64,000 nt of DNA, taken from Uranotaenia lowii (Eukaryota; Arthropoda; Insecta; Diptera; Culicidae). Below, in pieces: positions 42,764-53,793 of this stretch. The DNA lies in contig NC_073693.1 in assembly GCF_029784155.1 (NCBI RefSeq), positions 184,719,802 to 184,783,801 on the forward strand. The letters are read 5' to 3'. The translations under genes and the position numbers were made by a program. The notes under the pieces are model-generated. The model searched no databases. It was not told where the DNA came from and saw nothing but the letters and a program-made list of their open reading frames with translations. Position 1 is the first letter of the stretch, and each line of letters opens with the position of its first letter.

Positions 42764-44541
42764 TATCCATTTGACAGCTGAGTATTTTAGTTGATTTCCT
42801 TTCGTGAGGCAGACACATCAGGTCTAACGAGTAAAAAAAACACTATTTTCACGAATTTTTTTTAGAGCTATCGTTCAAACAAATGTATTCAAATTTTTTG
42901 CATTATACAAAGCATTGTTAAAAGAACATTTAGTTATTTTTTCGTAGAAAAATATTGAAAAATGAGCCGGTGACGGAGCACTTCCGAGGATGCCTTTTAG
43001 AAAACAGGATTTGCAGTGTCCACTGTATCTCAGCACAGAATCATCTGAAGTAAAAAATCAGAGCAAAATATTTTTAATAGATGTTTTTCTGGACCCCAAC
43101 GATTTTATTTAACTTGAAAAATTTGTTTATGAAATTTTTGTGGCTGTTTGAAGTAGAAACTACGATTTTTCACGAAAAAATCCGCCATTTTTTATCTGTA
43201 AAATCTCTCCAAAGTAAAAAAAAAAGAAAATCGTTGGGGTTTGGTATTTTATATGTAGAAAATATGTTCCAAATTTGAAAAGAATCGATGAAGTAGTTTT
43301 CAAATGACGATGTCCACTGGCTTTAAAAATGTGCTTACGAGAAAAACGCGTTTGAAGTTTCTGCTTGCGAATTCTTGCAGTATTAGATAAGAGGAGAGGA
43401 GGAGAGGAGATAATTTCTACAGTTTTGCTTCGATTGACTTGAAAATTTGACACAACATTCTTGAAATGTTTTACAATAAAAATCGATTTTTTGAAAGTGT
43501 TAGACCCTACTCCCCCCTTAAGAAACTTTTCGCTGTGTGGAGCCCTAGTGAAAATAGTGTTTGATAAATGAAGTAACAGTGCATCATTCGTTTTTCTTGG
43601 AAAGCAGTTCAATTTCTTTTGTAAAACTTATCGACAATCTTAATCAAACGTCTATATTTCCAACGCGACCGTTCGATTGAGCGAAACCGAGCCACTCCAA
43701 GTGGCCAAGATAAATTCTATACTTTACACGATTGATACGATGAAAAGCTTCCCCACGTTCGATGTTTTCTGACTTCATTTTGCGCGGGAAACAAGTTTCC
43801 TATAGGGGAATGCGGCGTCCATCGGCTTATTGGGGGGCAATTCTTAATCATCCGTTGTGCCGTCCAGCCCAAGCTGGATAAGTCCCTGTTCGACGTGTTG
43901 ATTTGGTCGAAATCTTGAAGCACGCCGGGAGCTCCACCCGTCAGACCTATGCGATGCGATGGGGCTGTGAGTCGGTTTCTTGCCATTGACTGGTTAGTCT
44001 TGGTTGATCTCTGCTGCAGACCAGTTCTGCCAGAGAAGAAGTTCTCTCGCCTAGCGGAACAACGACCGGAGTGTGCTGCTGCTGCTGGTGCTACTGACTT
44101 GAGTCGGTTTGTCAGAGTTTATTTTAATATCAAAAGTGAAGCGCGCCTGAGGCAAATTAGTAGCAGAAGTGAAGATTTCGGGTGGAATATTCTGTCGATC
44201 TAAATATACATATCGTTGGGATTTTGTAACGTTGAGTAATAGCTTGATATGTAAAACCTTCGGTCGGCTTGTTTTATTCGAAGCTGTCGTGTTGTTTTTC
44301 CTGAAATTTAAAGAAAGAAAAATTAAGAAGTTTGTTACAGCGGAAGATTGCCAAATTTGTGGAAATGAGTTCAAAAGTTAAAATTTGTGTTCTTTTTATC
44401 TAAGCTAGATTTGTTTCAGCGGTGACGTTATTAGATAACAATTTCATTGCGTGTGTGGATAACTGGATTTGGCTTATTGTTGCAAGTGTTGAAGTTCAAA
44501 CTAGGTGGCCGGCGAGTGTTGTTCCAAGTGCTTAAGTGAAG
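42764..44541. other. Upstream region of the signal-peptide exon
   Basis: Bases 43660-44200 are distinctly less AT-rich than their surroundings, with CpG-containing patches and a GCTGCTGCTGCTGG run at about 44074. This is what a promoter and 5' untranslated region could look like. No TATA box or confident initiator was found, so the transcription start is unknown. Upstream of 43660 nothing is recognised. Confidence 0.3.
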
Positions 44542-44634
44542 ATGGGGTCCGAGACCCGAATTCTCGGCGAATGTCTACTAGCTGTAGCATTGCTATCAAC
44601 ATTCATTATCGGCATTCAGACTATCAACGCACAG
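44542..44634 (+). CDS. First coding exon, signal peptide (gene unknown)
   Basis: ATG at 44542 opens 31 codons: a short polar start (MGSETRILGE), a hydrophobic core (CLLAVALLSTFIIGI) and a polar end (QTINAQ), which is the plan of a secretory signal peptide. The last codon CAG is followed at once by GTAAGC, a consensus 5' splice site (CAG|GTAAGC), leaving phase 0. Without splicing the frame is closed soon after. The protein would therefore be secreted or membrane-anchored. The next exon is not certain; a large intron loaded with transposons would be normal in a mosquito. I do not recognise the gene. Confidence 0.55.
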
Positions 44635-45389
44635 GTAAGCTCATGTGGGAGATATCTCAACGCCTAATTGTATTCGAAAATGCTAGTTTCAAGTATTTCA
44701 GCTGGCCGAAATCGCCAAGTGCAACCGCATGGCTGGCAACTTCCCTGGAATTTTGAACCCTTTTCCTCCATTCCCATAAAAGTCGAATCCATTCACATCG
44801 TAGTCTTCGGAATTGAGCATACTTACGAACATTGTGCATCGTGCGACTAAAAAGTGTTTAGTCAAATGAAAATGAAATATGTCGTTTCGATAGCATCATC
44901 ATTTTTTTTAAATCGTACCAACACACCTGTAGAGCAAAGTTTGGAAGACTAAAGTAGACGAAGAGAAGGAAATAAAAAAAAGATAAGGGTTAATGTTTTT
45001 TTCCTATATTGATTAACCTGTGTGTGCCGAAACGATTGTGATGTAAGGAATGAGGTGTATCGTACCTGACCGTACTGATAAAGCAAAAAGTATATTAGTG
45101 TAAGAATAAAAGTTATCGGCCGTTGCGTCGCGTTCAGTTGAATTGATTTTTTTTTGTTAGTTTACAGCTTGTACGGAAATCTACAATAGGTGTTTGTTTG
45201 CTTTGCATTCGTGATTGACAATCGGACATGTAGGTGAAATTCATATGCAGTTAAAGTCTACTGATGAGCGAAACTTTGGCGACTCGACAAAAAAAAGAGT
45301 ATGGGCTTTCATATTTATCACTAAAATTGAGGCCAAATTTGGAGCTTTTTTATTTGTTGATACTTCCAAAAATGTTCTAACGAAACAGA

Positions 45390-45958
45390 ATTCAGAATAA
45401 GAATTCAGAATCAGAATTCAGAATCAGAATTCAGAATCAGAATTCAGAATCAGAATTCAGAATCAGAATTTAGAATCAGAATTCAGAATCAGAATTCAGA
45501 ATCAGAATTTAGAATCAGAATTCAGAATCAGAATTCAGAATCAGAATTCAGAATCAGAATTCAGAATCAGAATTCAGAATCAGAATTCAGAATCAGAATT
45601 CAGAATCAGAATTCAGAATCAGAATTCAGAATCAGAATTCAGAATCAGAATTCAGAATCAGAATTCAGAATCAGAATTCAGAATCAGAATTCAGAATCAG
45701 AATTCAGAATCAGAATTCAGAATCAGAATTCAGAATCAGAATTCAGAATCAGAATTCAGAATCAGAATTCAGAATCAGAATTCAGAATCAGAATTCAGAA
45801 TCAGAATTCAGAATCAGAATTCAGAATCAGAATTCAGAATCAGAATTCAGAATCAGAATTCACAATCAAAATTCAGAATCAAGATTTCAGAATCAGAATT
45901 CAGAATCAGAATTCAAAATCAAAATTCAGAATCAGAATTCAGAATCAGAATTCAGAAT
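45390..45958. repeat. 13-bp satellite, unit CAGAATTCAGAAT
   Basis: About 43 copies of a 13-base unit (CAGAATTCAGAAT), nearly perfect in the middle, with TTTAGAATC, CACAATCAAAATTC and AAAATCAAAATTC variants near the edges. The unit contains an EcoRI site (GAATTC). It differs from the CAGATTTCAGATT satellite at 12.7-14.2 kb at two of 13 positions, in the same register. Confidence 0.93.
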
Positions 45959-46157
45959 TGTGATACGTGATGATAATGCTTCTTAATAAATTCTACCCGC
46001 TCATTTTCACCATATTTCATTTCATCTAACCTTCTATCCATCCATAAAATTCCATAATCTTTAGATCTCCCTACTATAAAGGACATCGCTTTTCACCGAT
46101 AAGGCCGATAAATGAAAGTGACTATCATAAATTACGGTGATTAATCTCTTCATAAGA

Positions 46158-46267
46158 GTTCTGATTCTGAATTCTGATTCTGATTTCTGAATTAGATCCT
46201 GAATTCTGATTCTGAATGAAGTTTTCGAATTCTGATTCTGAATTTAGTTTCTGAATTCTGATTCTGC
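46158..46267. repeat. Inverted, degraded copy of the 13-bp satellite
   Basis: TTCTGATTCTGAATTCTGAT and related words, interrupted by short unique pieces, are the reverse complement of the array at 45390-45958. The two face each other across about 200 bases. Confidence 0.8.
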
Positions 46268-47668
46268 ATACGTTATTTAAATATTTAAAACATTCTTAAA
46301 TCAGTTTTTATTCGTATGCTTAGCGTCGAAAGGTACTTGTTGTGTATTTTTAATTCTTTCAACAGATTTTGATCACATGATAAGTTGAATTAAAATATAA
46401 AAGAAACATCTATAGGTAGTCAAACTTTCTAAACTATTGTCGACTTAACAACGATCAAAAGAATTTTGCGTAAAAATGATAAATTAGCATGAAAGGTTGA
46501 AAAATGGAACGTCATGCAATCGTACCGAACGATGATGGATATTGTTACCTTTCCGATCGTAAAGCTGCTTTTTTTATTTCAGCTCTGTTATGTGTGAAAT
46601 ATTTCGGCGAATTTCCGAGATGTTTTCTCAGGAAAACGTTTCCAAACACCCGCTCACACATGCTTCGAAACCCGTTCTTGTCGTGCGTTTTTGGCACACG
46701 TGTTATTGCCATGATCGCGCTCCATATGACCGCCTCGGCAAATTGTCTGACCAGAAGAATTTCTGAATAGCGTGGCAATGCGCCGCCTCGGGAAGAACAG
46801 AGCAGTTTTTACGACTTGGCGTGTTTGGGGGAAAAGTGTGACGAAATGTCGGAAAAGCCAAACACCTACCACGAGTTTATAGTCGACGAGAAATGGAAAA
46901 TACATGATGAATATTTGTTTTTAATTATTTGAAGTTGACTGAAAACATGTGACTGCTCCAACAAAGCTGAGCTATATGTTTTTGTATCACGGAAAAAAAG
47001 AAAATCCATAACATACCCTAGGGAAATCCAGTTTCTGGTATTCAAATCCCAAAGATCACGAAGATTCGATAAAGTGCGTAGCAATGATGCCGCTCCAAAT
47101 TTATCCGCCCACGTCCACGGTTTTTTTTTAATTCGAAATATGGCAAAGTCCACCACGGCTGTGTGATATTGGGACAACCAGTGAACAGATCATACAATAT
47201 CTTTGTCAATGAAACTTCTTCGGAACTGAGCCAGAAGATCGGTGCAAACTGAAGTCCAATATCGTTCTAATTTATGACATGAAATGATCATTTGCATAGT
47301 AAGCACTATGATTACGGATGAATTTCGCAGATTTTCTGTTCTTCAGATCGCCCAGTTGTAATGCGATCATTATATTATCATTAATTTATTCTCAGAAAGC
47401 AGCTTTTGAGCTTTGCATCATTCGGCAAAGGCCGCCAACATGAGTGTGGGCTGAAAAGACGTTGGTGTTTGAATCAGGCGTCTTTGTAGTGTTAGATAAC
47501 TGACATTATTTATGGTCAATGAAAAGTTCTGCCAAAAAGTTTGTTTTGGTTCATTGCTAATTTAACATTTACCATAAATCAATTAACTTGTATTAATACT
47601 TATTGCATTCACAAGTTGAGCGAGGTGGATAGAGACTTTTCGGCATTTCAGAAACTGTCAATAGTTTT
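46268..47668. other. No confident gene
   Basis: An ATG-started 88-codon plus-strand frame (46504-46770) and overlapping minus-strand frames of similar length have no family motif and no splice signals that decide between strands. No repeat boundary is seen. Confidence 0.3.
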
Positions 47669-48476
47669 TCAGGTCATTTTAATATTCTGCTTAACTATCG
47701 CCCAAAATTTTTCGATGGGGCGAAGATCTGGGGTGTTGGGAGGGTTCTTATCCTTGGGCACAACCTGAATGTTGTTAGCGGCATACCACTCCATGACCTT
47801 TTTTCATGCCGAATTCGGCAAAACAGCACAGACGAGTCATGTTTCTTCAGAAAAGGCAACAAACGCTTTTGAAGATACTCTTTCACGTAAATTTGCTGGT
47901 TGACGTTCCCAGTTGCAACGAAAATGTCGTTTTTCAAGCCACAGCTACAGATATAGCAAACCATATGGCTTGCCAAACAAAATATTTCTTGGCAAACTTT
48001 GATAGTTTAATATTCTTGAAAATGGCTGCCAGCTTTCCCCTTCCGGTTGCTGTATAATACTCTTGTCCAGGAAGCTGTCTGAAGTCTGCATTGGCGTAGG
48101 TTTCGTCGTCCATAACAACGCAATCAAACTTTGTCAACAACGTCGTTTACAGCTTCTGAGATTTTGTTTTTGCCGTAAGGTTTTGCTCGTTGCGATTAGC
48201 AGTCACTACCTTCATATAAGTCGATAGTCCGGATAGTTTTTGAGCTTCATACACGGCTGTAGAAGATATTTCCAACTTATTTGCGACATCTCGAACGGAG
48301 AGGTTGGAGTTGCGCTCGAAAGCGCTAGCCACTCTTTTGTACGTTACTGTGGCTCCTGGTTTTCGATTTTCCCCTGATCCAGGCTTCCTAGTTGTCAACA
48401 AACATTCCTCGAACACTTTTATTACAATGGTGACGGTTGATTTGCCATTCAACAATTTAGCTATTTCTGCGTGCAT
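47669..48476 (-). pseudogene. Mariner transposase (mosquito ITm type), broken
   Basis: The N-terminal frame (48476-48147) reads RVASAFERNSNLSVRDVANK, a helix-turn-helix segment, followed by a basic linker (NLTAKTKSQKL). A second frame gives CVVMDDETYANADFRQLPGQ with the first catalytic Asp (48119-48099), then KLSKFAKKYFVWQAI and, after another shift, SCGLKNDIFVATGNVNQQIY and LQKRLLPFLKKHDSSVLF. The second catalytic block (normally a WPDLASCHY-like motif) is disrupted at about 47820. The C-terminus reads VPKDKNPPNTPDLRPIEKFW with the final acidic residue, ending at TGA 47669-47671. The enzyme would cut and paste a TA-targeting element. At least three frame changes and the lost second Asp make it dead. 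Confidence 0.85.
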
Positions 48477-49529
48477 GTAATTTTTATTTTCACCACTGTA
48501 GTATCTTCTGTAGCACAGATGGGAATTTTTCTATCGTGAAATATAGACCAAAAATGTTGGCCGTCCACCGGTGTGATAGAATACGAAGGTATAAAATCGA
48601 AAGCAACCAGCGATACCAAGAGAATTTGCTTTTCAGTAATTTTACAAAGTTTTTGTATTTTGAATTCACCGTTTGAAAATTGAAATCAAATTCATTTTAC
48701 TTGATCATTAACTTGAAATAGTAAGTAGTGTCCATATGAAAATTTGATTATTTATATGCATGAATAAGTATTGTTTAAGTTATAATGCATTCAAATATTA
48801 AACTATATTCTGCAGAATTAGGTGTTTGGTATTGAAGTGCATTTGATAACACGAGTTGATCAAGTTTTTTATTTCTTCCTAAAACCTTCATTTTCAAAGT
48901 GATAATTAAGTAAGTGACAAATAGAAAGTATAGGTATTTCAGACACATTTCTTATTCCATAAAACCGTAATTCAAATTCAAAATTAAAAAAAAATTTTTT
49001 TTATTAAAACCAAATAACTTCGATAAATTAAGTTTGCTTTTAATATTAAAAACTAAATTTTTGTTTTAACTTTGTTTAACTTATTCATTTAAGGTAAAAA
49101 AAAGATTTAGGTAATCAATTCTCATTACAAAACGTATAAATTGGAGAAGCTGTATTATGTTTGCCATGATCGAGACGTCATTTAGTCTTATTTATGACCA
49201 TTGCAAATTTATGTCTCAAAGCATAATTATGTTACTGCTTGGAACTGTTGCATGGGACGTTTGTTCTGCAGTTCACTTAAGATAAAAAAAACTCATGAAA
49301 AACGTATTTAAATCATCAGTCAGTTGTTATTATAGTTATTCTATAATACTGGTATTGTAACGTTCTGCCAATGTAGCACACATGAAAGTGATTTTGGTAT
49401 TTGAAGGACTTTTCGAATTTAAAGGTTTCACATATAATTTGAATAAAGAGTTTTTGTTTCGTAGCTTTTCAAACAAACTTATATTTCCGACCGTTTCTTT
49501 TCTTGTTCTTTCTTCGAACATCTAACCAG
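48477..49529. other. No recognised feature
   Basis: AT-rich flank of the mariner relic. Terminal repeats of that element were not identified with confidence. Confidence 0.35.
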
Positions 49530-51060
49530 GTCACACCTGTGGAACTTTTCGATTGCAAAATCATTCCTGCCCGTGTTTGAACAGAGGGATCAGAGATCCA
49601 ACCCATCGGAAGCCAAACTTGGTGCATTCCGGCAGCACAACCTAAAATTTGGGATATGGGTTTTGATTTTAAATAATTTACCGACTTTTGAGAACACCTA
49701 CCTGATACAAACATTCAATTTCCGATGTTTCTTCGTTTCAATAAGCTGCAATTTGTCCGGGTTGCGCTGGGACCGAAAAATTCATTGGAAGCTGAATTTT
49801 ACTCCCGATACGACGCCTGCGTTTGATATAATTGACACTTGTCAAATTAACAGCGAGGGTGATGGAACCATTAAAGGCGGTGTTCCGAACTTGTTACCGG
49901 ACATTCCGACGGAATACCTTTTTCAAATAAAAATAAATGAAACACTTTCCTTCTCCCGAAAACCGCTCAAACAAAACAAACAAATCGAATTTATTTATTC
50001 ACACAGCTATCTGGCATCTCTGCCCCTAAAAATGCATGATAGCCCATTCGATTGGCAAGGGCATGAACAAAATTGGTTGTAAATTTTAAAAAGTTGATTT
50101 ACTTCTTTGCAATTAGTATCAATTCAAGTGATAAAAGCATTTTTTTTAAAGAAAATATCACTTTATGTTTAAATCCTGAAATTGCTCAATTTCCTTTATT
50201 TTCCCCTCAACTGAGGTTTTCAGTATAAGATAGATGGCAGCACCGAATCGCTTCATGCACGAATACTGTATTGCAACGCCGACTCTATCACTCGGTTCGG
50301 TGTTGCAAAACATTGCGTTTTTCTATCACCCTCAGCCAAAAAGTGTTATACGATACAAATTTTGCAGCGCGAAACTGTTCGAATATCAGATTTTCCCAAC
50401 ACCGGTGGACGGCAAATGTGTTGTGATGTGATGTAAACCATCGAAATTTCCAACTCCATCTCAACCAGTGAACTTGCTCTAAGTTGATAGAAGATAAACT
50501 GTATTGAAATACATGTCTACTTGGATACTACATTCTCTCCCTTTTTCCATTAGTTTTAGAATAAATATTCATAAAACAAATTTTGTTTCATTTATTTTCT
50601 ATCACTCATTTTTTTTATTCAAACATCAGTTATTTTGTTATACATTGTCAATCTCATCGTCCAACGTCTCGTAAAGACAGAAAAAGCCAAACTTTGTTTT
50701 GCCACAATTTTTCCAGCCTGCATCTTGTTTAACATTTGTGTAGTTCAGTTCATTAAAAAAAGACAAACACTAGAGGGAAAGTTCCAAATTGCTCTCAGAC
50801 GTATGATTTTCTTTCAAACAGAGCCGAATTTTTAGCAACAATCAAATGAACCTTCTGTAGCAGTTTTAGTAGTGAATCCAACTATAATAAACATCGAGCC
50901 TGAACATGATTCACACTTCCATTATCATTTCTTTTTTTTATTACTTGTGGACAAATTTCGAGTATTTCATCCCTATCCTAACGATGGAGCGACATCTATG
51001 TTTATGGTTCTCGGAATCCAAAATAACGAGAATTGGATTCGTCAATACTTCTTAATTTAA
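49530..51060 (+). other. Coding-like, frame-broken stretch of unknown origin
   Basis: A strong polypyrimidine tract ends in TCTAACCAG at 49521-49529. After it the sequence has protein-like pieces in more than one plus frame: VTPVELFDCKIIPARV (49530-49577, then stop), IQPIGSQTWCIPAAQPKIWD in the same frame further on, then a switch at about 49815 to DIIDTCQINSEGDGTIKGG. The 169-codon open frame (49573-50082) has no ATG near its start. A 65-codon frame with a true ATG lies at 50234-50431. I do not recognise a family. It could be a degraded gene, a processed pseudogene or an old integrated element. Confidence 0.3.
50482..50533 (+). repeat. 52-bp direct repeat, copy 1
   Basis: AAGTTGATAGAAGATAAACT is the start of a block that recurs at 51737-51789 with only two changes seen by eye. 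It ends in TGTCTACTTGGATACTAC in both copies. The spacing is about 1,255 bases. Confidence 0.8.
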
Positions 51061-51125
51061 AATGGGTTTCGAATATCAAGCTTCCTTACCTCAGTCATTT
51101 CATTTTTATTATCTACTCTTCAGTC

Positions 51126-51500
51126 AGGCTTTACACTCGATTGCATGGTCAAAAATACCATACTTTGGGCAGGCAAAAACTCCCAATTTCGAGAACCGTG
51201 TACTGATTTGCCCCCAGCCAAGGATTTATTCTCGACTGCATGGAAAAATTGAATGTTTCCACACTTTGGGCAACTGTTCCAAGAATTCCCGTTTTACCGG
51301 GTCTCGGCAACTATTCCCACGATTCGCGAACCCTGCACTGTGTCTGAGGCACCTCCAGCCAGGATTTATCGCTCGACTGCATGGTATTAAAAATAGCCAT
51401 ACTTTGGGCAACTATTCCGAAATTCCCAGTTTCCTAGGTTTCAGCAATAGATCCCATAATTCAAGACCCGTGCTGTGTCTGAGGCATTTCCGGCACCACT
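51126..51500 (+). repeat. Minisatellite of about 140 bp, three copies
   Basis: Three diverged units, each with GATTGCATGG/CTCGACTGCATGG, ACTTTGGGCAA, a TTCC-rich middle and CGTG/CTGTGTCTGAGGCA. Copies begin near 51127 (partial), 51216 and 51357. Confidence 0.7.
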
Positions 51501-51736
51501 AGCCAGAACACAACATTTTATCAAACATTGAAATTTTCTTAGAAAGGAAACTGAATACTTCTTCAATAGAATTAAAATCAACTCACCATTCGCCAAGCCC
51601 TTTCCAATACCTTAATCTTCCGATGCTTCCTGGTGAATCTTCGAGCGTTGAAAACCATTTGAAAACCGATTTTCCTCGTCACCAAATTTGTAGTATCTTC
51701 AACCTCCAGCTTCGGCGATCGAACTAACAATAATCC

Positions 51737-51789
51737 TAAGTTGACAGAAGATAAACTGTATTGAAATATATGTCTACTTGGATACTACA
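51737..51789 (+). repeat. 52-bp direct repeat, copy 2
   Basis: Second copy of the block at 50482-50533, here AAGTTGACAGAAGATAAACT at its start. Confidence 0.8.
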
Positions 51790-53398
51790 ACCACGCATGT
51801 ACAAAATTTTGATTCGTAGCTCCTCTTGCTTTGACGCCATTTTGATGACTAAAGATCTTATGTCAAAATCCAAAAAGAATCATCATCCTACAAAATAAGG
51901 GGTTTTCAGGCTTTTTTTGATCTCTTCTTCTTCTTCCTCCTACTTGAACTGCTTCTGCAGCATCGATGATCTGCCAGCAGTTCTGGATTTAGGGCCAGTA
52001 ACTAAGACTATATGCCCCTTTTTGAACTCAACACCCGTAATCTGAGTACATCCGGGAAATTAGAAATGCTTATACATACATATTTACTGAATGCCATGGC
52101 TACAAAAATGTAAGTTTAAGTAATTACAAATGTTAAAAATCTGCTTTTGTCACCATTAACATACACTCCGAGAAAAATTGTGCTGAAGTCAAGTTTTATC
52201 TCATTTGGCATCAACAGTTGCGGGTTAAATTTGATTGCCTTCAATGCCAATACATATGCATAATTTTCATTCAACAGTTTATAAATTGCTATCAGAACAA
52301 ATAGTGAATTGTTGTCTTCCACAATTGATCAGCCGAAAAATTTCATTATTCCAATTGACAGATTGTGATACAACAAGAAAGAAGATTGGGTCCATAGTAA
52401 AATTAAAAATCAAGTTTAACAAAATGCTCATTTTTTTCATATAAACTTTAGATAATCCTGCAAAAAAATTTGCATGAATTTCATAACAATAAAAAAAAAT
52501 CAGAAATATGCGAGGTACCTTTTTAAAGCATACTCACAGAAGGCGTAGTTTTATGATTACATACAACTTTTGTATGTTTCCTTGTACGGTTTTTCCGTTT
52601 TTTCGTATCATCTGAACGATCGAGCAGTTAGGTTTGATTTCAACAATTGCCCATTATGGGGTGGTTTGAAAAAGAATGAAAATGATAAAGACCTGTTTTT
52701 GACTTGTTTGAAAATCGTCTGCTTACACAAAGATCATGTACTTAGAATTTAGAACATAACAAATTTTCGTGGTTTCCACTCCCCCAGCCATTTTTTAACT
52801 CAAAATTTCTGGATCTTCAGACTAAGTATTCAAGGGAGCTTTACCAAAATCAACCTAATGTCCGTTAACTTTATTCAGCCATATTTTTTCTCGTGTAACA
52901 AATTATTATTATTAGGAAAAAATTGACTCTGACGAACATATTTCCAACACCGGCTCTTGGCTTATTTAGTCGATAACCTACTGATGATGCTTGTTGGAAC
53001 GGAAAGTGGATGTGATTGCGACTTTCCCCACATGAACTAAAAAAACACCTATTCCTTTTAGATTTTAATTCTTATTTCCAAATTAAGTGCAGGTGTCGAA
53101 CAGATGCACATAATGCACCGCGGACTTACTAACAGAACTGACTTGGATAATCCTCAGTTCACTGAATAAAATTGGGCTATAAGGTTTATTGGGAATTAGG
53201 TATAGCCCGCTCGAAGCAACTTATCATTTTCGATTCCTGTTCAGTTTGCTTTGACTTGGACGGTGTTGGCGTTTCCTTCCCCAGACGAAACCTTTGATGC
53301 TGTACAACTTAACCAGGATCCGGATTCTGCAATTGCATTTAATATTTGGATTGGCAAAAGATCTTGTTAAATATTTGATAAGTCCAATCGATCAAACA
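51790..53398. other. No confident gene
   Basis: A 68-codon minus-strand frame at 52116-52322 starts with GTG and reads LALKAIKFNPQLLMPNEIKL, which looks protein-like but has no motif I can name. The remainder shows nothing recognisable. Confidence 0.25.
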
Positions 53399-53793
53399 TT
53401 AACCTACGGGCGCATGATGTGTCTTTTCTGAAAGTTTCTTAAGCCGGGGGAGCATAAAACTGCGGAGGGCCTCGTCGTACTGTTTGCAAACGAAAAATAG
53501 TTTGATCTTGGCATAGGTGAGCCCCGTTTGTTGTATTTGTCCTAGATGGACGGATGTTCTGGCTTCTTTTCGAATCTGTTCGTCACTGATTAATAAAGGT
53601 TGAGTACCAACTTGGTAACTTGGCTATTCCAGTTGCTAAGAGACATATTTCGTCTCCAACCAGTCAATTAAAAACATTTTTTCGGGTGTTGTGGCCTAAT
53701 TGTTTTGGCAGTATTGCATGAATTTTTGATAACATGAATAGAGGCCTCGGGGAGTTTGTTTAGAGACGATTGGTCCGATACCATTCTTTGCAT
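53399..53793 (-). pseudogene. Degraded coding remnant, family unknown
   Basis: The minus strand from 53793 opens with ATG and reads QRMVSDQSSLNKLPEASIHV, breaks at about 53680 into KKMFLIDWLETKYVS, and, after stops at about 53636-53626, continues in a 74-codon frame (53623-53399) with ISDEQIRKEARTSVHLGQIQ, then GLTYAKIKLFFVCKQYDEAL and RSFMLPRLKKLSEKT. The amino-acid composition and the continuity across frame changes suggest a former gene. I do not recognise the family. Confidence 0.3.

Noticed and set aside
46504..46770. 88-codon ATG frame
   Set aside because: Overlapping minus-strand frames of equal length and no family motif; the strand cannot be decided.
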